From positions 1-9,693 of the forward strand of contig JBBSBK010000116.1 of the NCBI GenBank assembly GCA_038251315.1: a stretch of DNA of 9,693 bases, given 5' to 3'. The notes below the pieces were generated by a model. It was not told the origin of the DNA. It made no database searches and worked only from the letters and a program-made list of their open reading frames with translations. The position numbers were made by a program, and so were the translations under genes. Shown in pieces: positions 1-6,861 of this stretch. This DNA is from JBBKXP01 sp038251315. Its GTDB lineage: Bacteria > Pseudomonadota > Alphaproteobacteria > Rhodobacterales > Rhodobacteraceae. How positions within the stretch are numbered: position 1 is the first letter of the stretch; every line of letters begins with the position of its first letter.

Positions 1-126
1 AGGCGCGGGCAAGTCTGGCACTGATCACGCGCCTGCACAGCATTGCAGCTGGCCACGCCGGTCGATGAAAGGGCCGGGATCACGCCTGCGCATGTCCGCG
101 CCTTTCTGACCGCTCAGAGCCGGTAA
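1..126 (+). pseudogene. Possible 3' end of an unidentified gene, frameshifted
   Basis: At the left edge one plus-strand frame (codons starting at base 3) reads a plausible coding stretch beginning ARASLALITRLHS and stops at about base 65. A different frame continues with coding-like sequence (DERAGITPAHVRAFLTAQ) to a TAA at 124-126. Joining the two would need a frameshift around bases 45-60. The tail would converge on, and overlap by a few bases, the stop of the minus-strand amidohydrolase at 114. I do not recognise a family, and too little lies inside the window to judge. It may be a decayed gene end, or coincidence in GC-rich DNA. Confidence 0.22.
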
Positions 127-953
127 AAGTCTTCCGCAGCGCCACCAAAGATTCGCGCTTTGGCAGCGGCGCTTTGATCCGCCGTCAGGGTCTGCGCTGC
201 AGTGTGCCAGTCAGCGTATTCCGCACGCAGCCGACAGACCGGCCAATCTGATCCCCACATCACCCGCTCCGCTCCGAATGCCTTGAGGATGTGATTGGCG
301 TAGGGTTTCAGCCGCGCCACCGACCAGTCCGGTCGATCCTCGGTGATAAGCGCCGAAAACTTGACGTAGGCGCCGGTTTGATCGGCGATCCGGCTGATGC
401 CATCGGCCCAATGGGCAAAGGCCGCCGGCTCAGGGTCGCGGATCTGCGGTTTCATGCAGTGATCGACGACGACGCGCAGATCGGGGTAGCGTTTCAACAG
501 GATCAGGAAATTTGCCAGATGCTGTGGAAACCCCAGTGCGTCAAGGCTTAGCCCCAGATCGGCCAGCGCCCTGAACCCCCACTGGACGTCATCGCGCAGC
601 ATCCAACCGTCGTCGGGGATGTCCTGAATCATCGGGCGGGTGCCTTTGAATTTCGGATGTCCGGCCAGACGGCGCAGCGTGGCAAGGTCGCCCGGTTGCT
701 CGAAATCGACCCAGCCGACAACGCCCAGCACCTGCGGTGTCGCATCGGCGATGCCCAGCATGTATTCGGTTTCGGCCACCGTCGCTGCCGCCTGCACCAG
801 CACGGTGCCGTCCACCGCGGTTGCGGCCAGTTGCGCCAGCAGGTCGGTTGGGCCGTAAACCCGCTTCAGCACTGGATTATCCTTGGGCATCCATGTGTAA
901 TCGCCCCGTCCGGGATGCCAGAAATGCTGATGCGCGTCGATCTGGCCTGTCAT
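114..953 (-). CDS. Amidohydrolase (COG3618), probable sugar-lactone hydrolase (L-fuconolactonase-like)
   Basis: A 279-residue TIM-barrel amidohydrolase of the 2-pyrone-4,6-dicarboxylate hydrolase / L-fucono- and L-rhamnono-lactonase group. Visible landmarks are the N-terminal metal-type motif DAHQHFW (H8, H10), KGTRP (103-107), the strand-end histidine in VVVDHCMKP (H165), K198 in VKFS, and the late-barrel aspartate in MWGSDWPV (D236). The length is normal for the family. A longer frame opens at 1001, but I place the start at 953 because MTGQIDAHQH is the usual N-terminus and its ATG overlaps the stop of the upstream aldo/keto reductase (ATGA), implying translational coupling. In that context it would hydrolyse the lactone made by the dehydrogenase to the open aldonate in the cytoplasm. 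The exact sugar (L-fucose, L-galactose, L-rhamnose) cannot be read from sequence; L-fucose is favoured by fucU nearby. Confidence 0.9.
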   Translation of the reverse strand: MTGQIDAHQHFWHPGRGDYTWMPKDNPVLKRVYGPTDLLAQLAATAVDGTVLVQAAATVAETEYMLGIADATPQVLGVVGWVDFEQPGDLATLRRLAGHPKFKGTRPMIQDIPDDGWMLRDDVQWGFRALADLGLSLDALGFPQHLANFLILLKRYPDLRVVVDHCMKPQIRDPEPAAFAHWADGISRIADQTGAYVKFSALITEDRPDWSVARLKPYANHILKAFGAERVMWGSDWPVCRLRAEYADWHTAAQTLTADQSAAAKARIFGGAAEDFYRL

Positions 954-1975
954 GTCGGGGCGTCTTGGCGCAACAGTCCTTCGGCCTTGAGGTCGGACCA
1001 CAGAGCGGCGGGGATGGTGGCGGTCGCGGCGGCAAGGTTACTTTGCATCTCAGTCAGGCCCTGCCCGCCGGGGATGATCGAGACAACCGCCGGGTGGCGC
1101 AGCGGAAACTGGAACGCGGCGTCGACCAGCCGCACGCCATGATTGCCGCAGACCGCCTGAATGCGACCTGCGCGCTCAAGGATATCGGGTGGAGCCAGAT
1201 CATAATCGTAGAATGCGCCGGGGCGCGGCCCGGTGGCAAGGATGCCCGAATTGTAGGGTCCGCCGATCACGATACCGATGCCGCGCTGGACGCAAAGCGG
1301 CAGGAAGCTGTCCAGCGCCGTCTGTTCCAGCAGGGTATAGCGACCGGCCAGCAGGATGATGTCAAAGTCCCCCCGCTCCACCAGCCACTGTGCCGAACGC
1401 CAGTCGTTGATCCCGGCACCAAAGGCCCCGATCACGCCCTGATCGCGCAGTGCCACCAATGCCTCGTAGCCGCCTGCCATCAACTCATCGCGCTTTTCGA
1501 CCACCCGCGCCTCGCTGCCCAGATCAAAGGCGTCAAGGCTATGGGCATGCAGGATATCCACCCGGTCGACGCCCAGCCGTTCCAACGAAAATTCTAGGCT
1601 ACGCATCACCCCGTCATAGGTGTAATCCAACACCTCGGTGCGGGCGGGCACATCGAACCATTTGCCGAACCCATCGCGCCGGTCCGGGGTCGTCGCGCGG
1701 AACAGCCGCCCGATCTTGGTCGACAGGACGTAAGCGTCGCGCGGTTTGTCCCGCAGAAACGGGTTCAGCCGTGTTTCGGACAGACCCAGCCCATACAGCG
1801 GCGCGGTGTCGAAATGGCGCACGCCACCGTCCCATGCAGCGTCAAGCACAGCACGCGCGTCGGTATCACTGATCGCGCGGTAAAGGTTGCCCAAGGGGGC
1901 GGCGCCAAATCCCAGTTCGGTAAAGTCGAGGCCGCCATTACCGCGCCTGTCCCAATGCCGGACTGCAAGTGCCAT
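950..1975 (-). CDS. Aldo/keto reductase, L-fucose / D-threo-aldose 1-dehydrogenase-like
   Basis: A soluble NAD(P)-dependent aldo/keto reductase of about 341 residues (345 if started at 1987). The AKR tetrad is visible; numbering from the 1987 start it is D60 and Y65 in HFDTAPLYGLG, K91 in LSTKIGR and H149 in DILHAHS. The nucleotide-binding end contains the late GG-rich segment SIIPGGQG. Overall it most resembles the D-threo-aldose 1-dehydrogenase / L-fucose dehydrogenase branch, which oxidises an aldose at C1 to the aldonolactone. The start at 1975 (MALAVRHW) is preferred because a G-run precedes it at ribosome-binding distance, whereas the ATG at 1987 has no Shine-Dalgarno-like sequence. Its stop overlaps the lactonase start by 4 bases, so the pair forms a two-step sugar-oxidation operon. 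The actual substrate is inferred. Confidence 0.9.
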   Translation of the reverse strand: MALAVRHWDRRGNGGLDFTELGFGAAPLGNLYRAISDTDARAVLDAAWDGGVRHFDTAPLYGLGLSETRLNPFLRDKPRDAYVLSTKIGRLFRATTPDRRDGFGKWFDVPARTEVLDYTYDGVMRSLEFSLERLGVDRVDILHAHSLDAFDLGSEARVVEKRDELMAGGYEALVALRDQGVIGAFGAGINDWRSAQWLVERGDFDIILLAGRYTLLEQTALDSFLPLCVQRGIGIVIGGPYNSGILATGPRPGAFYDYDLAPPDILERAGRIQAVCGNHGVRLVDAAFQFPLRHPAVVSIIPGGQGLTEMQSNLAAATATIPAALWSDLKAEGLLRQDAPT

Positions 1976-1998
1976 GTCGCCCCCCATGTTATAACTGA

Positions 1999-2010
1999 CA
2001 TGCTAGTATG
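1999..2010. promoter_or_regulatory. Candidate operator: 12-bp imperfect palindrome CATGCTAGTATG
   Basis: CATGCTAGTATG is symmetric about its CTAG centre except for one base pair. It lies 12-24 bases upstream of the AKR start region, between the minus-strand sugar-oxidation pair and the plus-strand peptidase remnant. That is where a GntR- or LacI-type sugar regulator would be expected to bind. No convincing -35/-10 pair was seen beside it, and no regulator gene is in the window, so assignment is by position and symmetry only. Confidence 0.35.
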
Positions 2011-2017
2011 AATTCCC

Positions 2018-2623
2018 TTGGGTACAAATCCTTTCCGCGCTAGGCTTTGGGACGCCGGGTTTGCCACCCGGGCCGAGGCTGCTGCAGCAGGTGTGCTGAT
2101 CGGCACGCCGGTGGTTTATCTGCCGCGCGTGTTGCCGCTGGCCAACGGGCGGATCGCCGGAACCAGCATCGACGACCGCGCGGGCTGCGCGGTGCTGATC
2201 GCGCTAGCCGAACGCCTGAGGGCGCAAAAGGGCGGGCCGACTGTGCATATGGTCTGGTCCGTGCAGGAAGAATTCAACTTGCGCGGCGTGCTGCCCGCCG
2301 CGACTGCCCTGTGCCCCGACATTGCGTTGCAGATCGACCTGATGCTGGCGACCGATACGCGTGACATGGCGGCGATAGGCGATATGCGGCTGGGCGGTGG
2401 TCCCGGCATGTCGCTGTATTCGTTCCACGGACGTGGCACGCTGATCTTTCCTATATCCATCTCATGGGCGACAATGGGGTGGCCTGCCTCGATATCGGTT
2501 ACCCGCTGCGCTATACCCATTCTGCGCTCGAGGTGTGCGATGTGACGGACCTTGACGCGCTTGTCGACCTGCTGGCGGCGGCATTGGCCGACATCGGCCC
2601 CGGATTTCGCTGGAGCGGCCATG
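2018..2623 (+). pseudogene. M42-family aminopeptidase, 5'-truncated with internal deletion and frameshift
   Basis: Remnant of an M42 (glutamyl aminopeptidase / endoglucanase-M-like) metallopeptidase. The first frame (2018-2442) starts abruptly within the family's mid-region and keeps GTPVVYLP, the bridging aspartate motif SIDDRAG, the QEE catalytic/metal motif (QEEFNLRG) and the metal aspartate in DLMLATD. It breaks after HGRGT near 2440. From 2440 a second frame carries the expected C-terminal block ADLSYIHLMG...GYPLRYTHS, including the final metal-ligand histidine. About 30 residues expected between these blocks are missing, and the reading frame changes at the join. The N-terminal third with the first His and Asp ligands is absent. 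It cannot make active enzyme. It ends against the start of the kinase remnant at 2621, suggesting they were once adjacent genes of one operon. Confidence 0.85.
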
Positions 2624-3865
2624 ATGCTGACCCTTGGCATCGATATCGGCACCTACGAATCCAAAGGGGTGCTGGTCGACGCGATGGGCCACGTCGTGGC
2701 GTAGGCGTACCACCCGCAGATCGGGATTGAGACGCTGCTGGATCGCTGCGGCAACGCGCTGACGTCGCAATCGGTCGGGCCGAAAATTCTTTGGCTCAAG
2801 CGGCACCGGCCCGAAGTTTTCGCGAAGGCGGCCAAAATCGTGTCGTCGACAACCTACCTTGTCCAGCGCCTGACCGGGGCCTGCGTGATCGACCACTATA
2901 CTGCCGCTAACTTTGCGCCGTTTTATGACGTCGAACGGCACGACTGGATCAGCGATCTGGCCTCCGGCGTGATCGACGCCGACCGCCTGCCGCGCCTGAT
3001 GTGGTCGACCGAGATTGCCGGTCAAGTGACCTCTGCCGCTGCAACCGAAACCGGCCTGCCCGTGGGTATCCCGGTGACCTGCGGCACGATCGACGCAGCG
3101 GCCGAGGCGATCAGTGTTGGCACGTGCAACCCCGGCGATATGATGGTGATGTATGGATCGACCGTGTTCATCATCGCGCTGGCCCCGGCGCGGACCCGCG
3201 ATGCGCGGTTGTGGTATGCGCCGTGGTTTTATCCCGGCCAGCACGCGACGATGGCGGGACTGGCCACATCCGGGACGCTGACACACTGGTTTCGTGACAC
3301 ATTCGCCCGCGACCTGCCCCCCAACGATGCCTTTGCCACACTGACAGCCGAGGCGGCAGCGACGCCGCCCGGTGCGCGCGGACTGCTGTGTCTGCCATAT
3401 TTTTCTGGCGAGCGAACGCCGATCTACGATCCCGCTGCGCGCGGTGCGTTCTTTGGTCTGGACCTGACACACGGGCGGGGCGAGATGTTTCGCGTCGTGC
3501 TGGAAGGCATCGCCAGCGCCACCGCCCATGTGACCGAAACCTACGCCGCCGCGGGTGCTGCGCCCCAACGGGTGCTGGCGGTGGGCGGTGGCACCAAGAA
3601 TGCGGTCTGGCTACAGGCCACGTCAGACCTGACCGGCCTGCCGCAGATCGTCAGTGCGACCACGTCGGGTGCCGCGTACGGCGACGCTTTCCTTGCCGCT
3701 GTTGCCATCGGTGCGGCGCAACCCAGCGACATTGCCCGCTGGAACCCGGCCGCCGCCACGATCACGCCGCAGCACCACGCGGCTTACGCGCGGCAATATC
3801 CGCTGTTCAAGGCGCTGTATGCGAAAACCCGCGAGATCATGCATGCGCTGGGCGCGGCGCCTTGA
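2621..3865 (+). pseudogene. FGGY-family carbohydrate kinase, with nonsense codon and internal deletion
   Basis: Derived from an FGGY sugar kinase (xylulokinase/glycerol kinase fold). It opens MMLTLGIDIGTYESKG, the phosphate-1 ATP-binding motif, but reaches an in-frame TAG at 2702-2704. The frame then reopens and jumps from AYHPQ directly to the block around TLLDRCGNALTSQSVGPK, without the normal substrate-binding stretch. The frame covers about 414 codons against roughly 500 in the family, consistent with loss of some 85-100 codons. The C-terminal half is well preserved: the catalytic-aspartate motif CGTIDAAAEA, the phosphate-2 loop VMYGST, and the adenosine motif AVGGGTKNAVW. A 341-residue frame from a GTG at 2840 could still be translated but lacks the N-terminal nucleotide and sugar sites. 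The original sugar is unknown. Confidence 0.88.
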
Positions 3866-4358
3866 TCGGGGGCGTCGCATACCATTTCATGCGAAAGCTG
3901 CGGTCGGCCGGGCTGTCCTGAAATATCTGTGTCATGCTAATCCTTGGCCGCATCCAGCGGTCCGCGCCCGTCATCAACACCGTCATCACGACGACGATGA
4001 TGACAAGGTAGACCATCGCCAGCAGGGTGCCGTATCCGACGTTGGACCGGTCGCGGTATTCGCGAAAGATGAAGCTGGTGACGCTGTCGGTCGCCCCACC
4101 AGGCCTGCCCGAGGTGACGTTGCTGATGATATCGGCCAGCTTGAGCTTGAAGATCATCCGGATCAGGATCGCGGTGATCGACACCGGCAGCCTCAGTGGA
4201 AACGTCACCTGCCAAAAGCTTTGCCACGGCGTGGCGCCGTCGACGCGTGCAGCCTCGTTCAATTCACGCGGAATCGCCCGCAGGCCCGCAAGCAGCATGA
4301 TCATCATAAACGGAATGAACGTCCATGCGTCCATCACCACGATCGTGCCGGGTGCGGT
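3837..4358 (-). pseudogene. MalF/UgpA-type ABC sugar permease, C-terminal half, fused to a stub of the next gene
   Basis: The C-terminal part of an inner-membrane permease of a binding-protein-dependent sugar ABC importer. Recognisable homology starts abruptly near 4355 (IVVMDAWTFIPFMM) and includes the cytoplasmic EAA loop (ELNEAARVDGATPWQSFW), which contacts the ATPase, then a hydrophobic final helix rich in V, I and L. Roughly 140 of about 290 residues remain, so the first transmembrane helices are missing. Beyond the usual end (DRWMRPR) the frame runs on through MTQIFQDSPADRSFRMKW, which looks like the N-terminus of the following MalG-type permease. A TAG one base before that ATG is out of frame, so one indel may have fused the two. 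The final residues are antisense to the kinase tail. Non-functional as a transporter. Confidence 0.8.
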
Positions 4359-4383
4359 GCATCTTTTCGACGCCAGCACGGGT

Positions 4384-4651
4384 TTGCGGATTGGCTGATG
4401 CTGGCCCAAAGGCCGGGCCAGTATCGGCAGTTCTTACCAAAGGGCTGAACACCATCCACTTGACGCATGATGTCTGGGTGATGGGTATCGAGGCGGGCAG
4501 GGCGGTGACGCCGCGTTACAGGATCGGCCCATCGCCGGTCGGCCGCCCCGTAGTCCCGCTTTGGCCGATCGCCGGCATGAAATTTGCAGTCGACGATCAT
4601 GTGAATCTGGGGAATCATGTCGCGGCAAAGACGACCACAATGGACATCTGA
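4384..4651 (+). pseudogene. 3' fragment of an unrecognised gene upstream of fucU
   Basis: From about 4446 to the TGA at 4649-4651, a strongly G/C3-biased frame encodes a coding-like tail (for example GLNTIHLTHDVWVMG, VGRPVVPLWPIAGMKFAVDD, ending AKTTTMDI). I do not recognise its family. A neighbouring frame just before it (about 4384-4448, DWLMLAQRPGQYRQFLPKG) also looks coding and could be the same gene after a one-base frameshift near 4445. No start codon or ribosome-binding site introduces it, and the 5' side abuts the breakpoint of the antisense permease fragment near 4355. Its stop lies 12 bases before fucU and directly abuts the fucU ribosome-binding site, so it was probably the preceding gene of the fucU operon. 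Confidence 0.6.
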
Positions 4652-4663
4652 GGGAGATGGATA

Positions 4664-5116
4664 ATGCTGAAGGGAATCGACAACCGGCTGAACGCGGAGG
4701 TGCTCTTTGTGCTTCGATCGATGGGCCATGGCGATGCGCTGGTGATCGCGGATACGAATTTCCCTTCTGCCCAGGTCGCGCGCGCGACCGTGCATGGCGA
4801 TCTTCTGAGGATGGAGAACCTGACGGCGGCAGAGGCGGTCCGGGCGGTGCTTTCGGTCATGCCGCTCGACACTTTTGTCGATGATTTCGCCGCGCGCATG
4901 GAGTTCGTGGGTGATCCCGGTGCAGTGCCGCCGGTCCAGGTCGAGGTGCAGTCGGAAATCGACCGTGCCGAAGGGCGCGCGCGACCAATGACCGGCATCG
5001 AAAGGTTTGATTTCTATGATCGCGCCCGCGACAGCTATGCCGTGATCCAGACCGGAGAGAGGCGGTTTTATGGCTGCTTCATCTTCCGCAAGGGCGTGAT
5101 CGGGCCGGAGGAATAG
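4664..5116 (+). CDS. fucU: RbsD/FucU-family sugar mutarotase, FucU-like
   Basis: A 150-residue protein of the RbsD/FucU family, which interconverts sugar anomers so that downstream enzymes receive the form they use. FucU rather than RbsD is indicated by MLKGID at the N-terminus, MGHGD (H22, D24), VIADTNFP (D30), the length of about 150 residues, and the C-terminal RRFYGCFIFRKGV block with Y136. A good ribosome-binding site, AGGGAG at 4651-4656, lies 7 bases before the ATG. It is followed after 3 bases by a ribokinase-like gene, so the two are one transcription unit. With the L-fucose-dehydrogenase-like gene on the other side of the decayed region, L-fucose is a reasonable substrate guess. No promoter was seen immediately upstream, because the preceding gene is truncated. 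Confidence 0.92.
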   Translation: MLKGIDNRLNAEVLFVLRSMGHGDALVIADTNFPSAQVARATVHGDLLRMENLTAAEAVRAVLSVMPLDTFVDDFAARMEFVGDPGAVPPVQVEVQSEIDRAEGRARPMTGIERFDFYDRARDSYAVIQTGERRFYGCFIFRKGVIGPEE

Positions 5117-5119
5117 GCC

Positions 5120-6043
5120 ATGGCCGGACATATCGTGATACTTGGCGTCTTTGTTGCCGACACCGCCTACCGCGCCGACCGTCAGCCGAAGATGGGCGAA
5201 ACGATCATGGGACGCAGCTTCGTGCTTGGCCCCGGCGGCAAGGGCTCGAACCAAGCGGTTGCCGCGGCCATGGCGGGAAGTAAGGTGCATTTCATCACCC
5301 GCCTCGGTTGCGACCCCTTTGCCGAGATGGCGCGCGCGACATGGGAAAGGGCAGGCGTAATCCCCGAAATCACCGCAGACCCCGACAGCTATACCGGCGC
5401 GGCATTCATCTTTATCGAAGAGGCCACCGGCAATAACGCGATCATCATTGCACCCGGCGCGGCGGGCAGGATCTCAATCGACGATGTGGAAGCGCGGGCG
5501 CGGCTGATCGGCAACGCCACGGTCTTTGTCACACAACTCGAACAACCCATGGCGGCGGCGTGGCGCGGGCTTGAAATCGCGCGGGACGGAGGCGCCAGGA
5601 CGATCCTCAATCCCGCACCCGCCGCCGATATCGCGCCGGGCATGCTTGCCCTGTGCGACTTCGTCACCCCGAATGAGAGCGAAGCAGAAGCGCTCACGGG
5701 CATCGCGGTGACGACCCCGGACGACGCTGAGCGCGCGGCGGATGTCCTTTTGGCCCGCGGCGTGGGCGCCGTCATCATCACCTTGGGTGAAAACGGCGCG
5801 CTTTACCGTGACAGCCGCCGGACAGTGCATGTGCCCGCCTTCGACGCGGGTCCTGTGGTCGAGACGACCGGCGCAGGTGATGCCTTCAACGGCGGGTTCG
5901 CGACAGCTCTGGCCGAGGGCACAGATCCGGTCGAGGCGGTCCGCTTCGGTTGTGCCACGGCAGCAATCTCGGTCACACGCCCCGGAACCGCGCCGTCGAT
6001 GCCTTCGCGGGTCGAGATCGATGCGCTGCTCAGCCGCAGTTAG
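5120..6043 (+). CDS. rbsK: PfkB-family carbohydrate kinase, ribokinase-like
   Basis: A 307-residue cytoplasmic sugar kinase of the PfkB/ribokinase family, full length. PfkB signature 1 lies at residues 37-53 (GPGGKGSNQAVAAAMAG), the NxxE magnesium motif at 185-188 (NESE), and signature 2 with the anion hole and catalytic base at 248-254 (ETTGAGDAF, D254). The C-terminal RPGTAPSMPSR matches the usual ribokinase ending. A GGAGG sequence at about 5107-5111, inside the end of fucU, serves as the ribosome-binding site. Pairing with an RbsD/FucU-type mutarotase is the classic rbsD-rbsK arrangement, here with a FucU-like partner. ATP-dependent phosphorylation of ribose or a related pentose or deoxy-sugar is likely; specificity is inferred, so the symbol is provisional. 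Confidence 0.9.
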   Translation: MAGHIVILGVFVADTAYRADRQPKMGETIMGRSFVLGPGGKGSNQAVAAAMAGSKVHFITRLGCDPFAEMARATWERAGVIPEITADPDSYTGAAFIFIEEATGNNAIIIAPGAAGRISIDDVEARARLIGNATVFVTQLEQPMAAAWRGLEIARDGGARTILNPAPAADIAPGMLALCDFVTPNESEAEALTGIAVTTPDDAERAADVLLARGVGAVIITLGENGALYRDSRRTVHVPAFDAGPVVETTGAGDAFNGGFATALAEGTDPVEAVRFGCATAAISVTRPGTAPSMPSRVEIDALLSRS

Positions 6044-6044
6044 A

Positions 6045-6059
6045 GTCGGATCTTCCGGC
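6045..6059 (+). terminator. Weak hairpin just after rbsK
   Basis: A 6-bp stem (GTCGGA / TCCGGC, one G-U pair) with a 3-base loop begins 2 bases after the rbsK stop. No T-run follows, so intrinsic termination is doubtful. It may simply mark the transcript end or be chance. Confidence 0.25.
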
Positions 6060-6222
6060 CTCATATCCATCGGAAAACCATTTCGATTTCGCCCCCCAGT
6101 CGATGCGGTTCTACTTAAACTGCTTTGGTCAGATGTTTGATGGCAAGATACGGACAAAAAAGCATTCAGCAGGCGACCATCAGGGTGTTCGACGCAATGA
6201 GTCCCTGGCTCTGCGAAATTTA

Positions 6223-6240
6223 ATGACAGCCGTTTGTCAT
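6223..6240. promoter_or_regulatory. Perfect inverted repeat overlapping the lipoprotein promoter (candidate operator)
   Basis: ATGACAGCCGTTTGTCAT has perfect 6-bp arms separated by 6 bases. Its right arm contains almost all of the predicted -35 hexamer of the downstream lipoprotein gene, so a bound protein would occlude RNA polymerase. This is the geometry of a repressor site. No candidate regulator is encoded nearby. Confidence 0.45.
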
Positions 6241-6261
6241 CTGTCCCCATGTCGGTTTAAT
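6234..6261 (+). promoter_or_regulatory. Sigma70-type promoter for the SH3 lipoprotein gene
   Basis: TTGTCA (6234-6239, 5/6 match to TTGACA), a 16-base spacer and TTTAAT (6256-6261, 5/6 match to TATAAT). Initiation would be expected near 6268, leaving a short leader of about 19 bases that contains the GAGG ribosome-binding site. The surrounding 6044-6286 gap is noticeably AT-richer than the genes around it and holds no other gene I can support. Confidence 0.55.
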
Positions 6262-6286
6262 AAAAGCGAAATGATTGAGGTCAAAC

Positions 6287-6574
6287 ATGCGCCATACCGC
6301 CTTTCCGGTACTTCTCGCTCTGATGATCGTCGCCGGCTGCGCCGAAATGACCGCTGGCCGCGCTGTGGTCAAAGGCACCGGCCCGGATGAACTCCTGAAG
6401 CTGCGGGCGGGACCGGGGCTTGGCTACAACGTAATCCTGGGTCTGCCTGATGGAACCCCGCTAATTCGCCACGCCTGCGTGACCGAACTGGGTCAGCTCT
6501 GGTGCCAGGTCTCGCTCGCCGCCGCGCCCCCGATCACGGGTTACGTCGCCGCGGACTACCTCTCGACGCCCTGA
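6287..6574 (+). CDS. Small lipoprotein with bacterial SH3-like domain
   Basis: A 95-residue predicted lipoprotein. The signal sequence MRHTAFPVLLALMIVAGC ends in a lipobox (V15-A-G-C18), so C18 would be lipidated after cleavage by signal peptidase II. Residues about 36-92 look like a bacterial SH3 (SH3_3) domain: LLKLRAGPGLGYNVI, then LPDGTPL, a central WCQV strand and the final GYVAADYL. Such domains often bind peptidoglycan or other envelope ligands; the actual ligand here is unknown. The start at 6287 is chosen over an in-frame TTG at 6275 because GAGG lies 6 bases upstream and the signal peptide begins cleanly. It appears to be a single-gene unit with its own promoter. Confidence 0.85.
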   Translation: MRHTAFPVLLALMIVAGCAEMTAGRAVVKGTGPDELLKLRAGPGLGYNVILGLPDGTPLIRHACVTELGQLWCQVSLAAAPPITGYVAADYLSTP

Positions 6575-6861
6575 CGTCAACGCGCGCGGAGCATCGACAT
6601 CAGCCCCAAGATGATGCGGTCCAGGTGGAATCCGTTTGTTTTGATGTTCGACGCCGAGATCCGCACACACGGCACTCATATGGCGCTGCTCTTTCCGATC
6701 TTGGGACTGCCGATTGCCAGTAATTCTGTCGCTGGGCGCATGACCGCGCGGAGAATTCTTAGCAACCATTCCGACCACGGAAATGGAGGGCCAAGGCACA
6801 TGGCCTCTTCGCAGTGCTGCCGCGATGGTATAGGATCCGTCTGTCTCGCTGTAGGTTTCCC

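Noticed and set aside
737..1597. 286-residue plus-strand open frame
   Set aside because: It is antisense to the aldo/keto reductase and lactonase, which are complete and motif-bearing.
2462..3568. 368-residue minus-strand open frame
   Set aside because: It is antisense to the FGGY kinase and M42 remnants, whose motifs establish plus-strand coding. No recognisable motif is in it.
2018..4651. Insertion sequence or transposase as the cause of the gene decay
   Set aside because: No transposase motif, terminal inverted repeat or target duplication was found at any of the breakpoints.
4334..5290. 318-residue minus-strand open frame
   Set aside because: It lies antisense across fucU and the start of rbsK, both of which have clear family motifs and ribosome-binding sites. 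Its composition (rich in R, H, D) is typical of a shadow frame.
5474..6250. 258-residue minus-strand open frame
   Set aside because: It is antisense to rbsK and runs into the AT-richer intergenic region; no protein family features.
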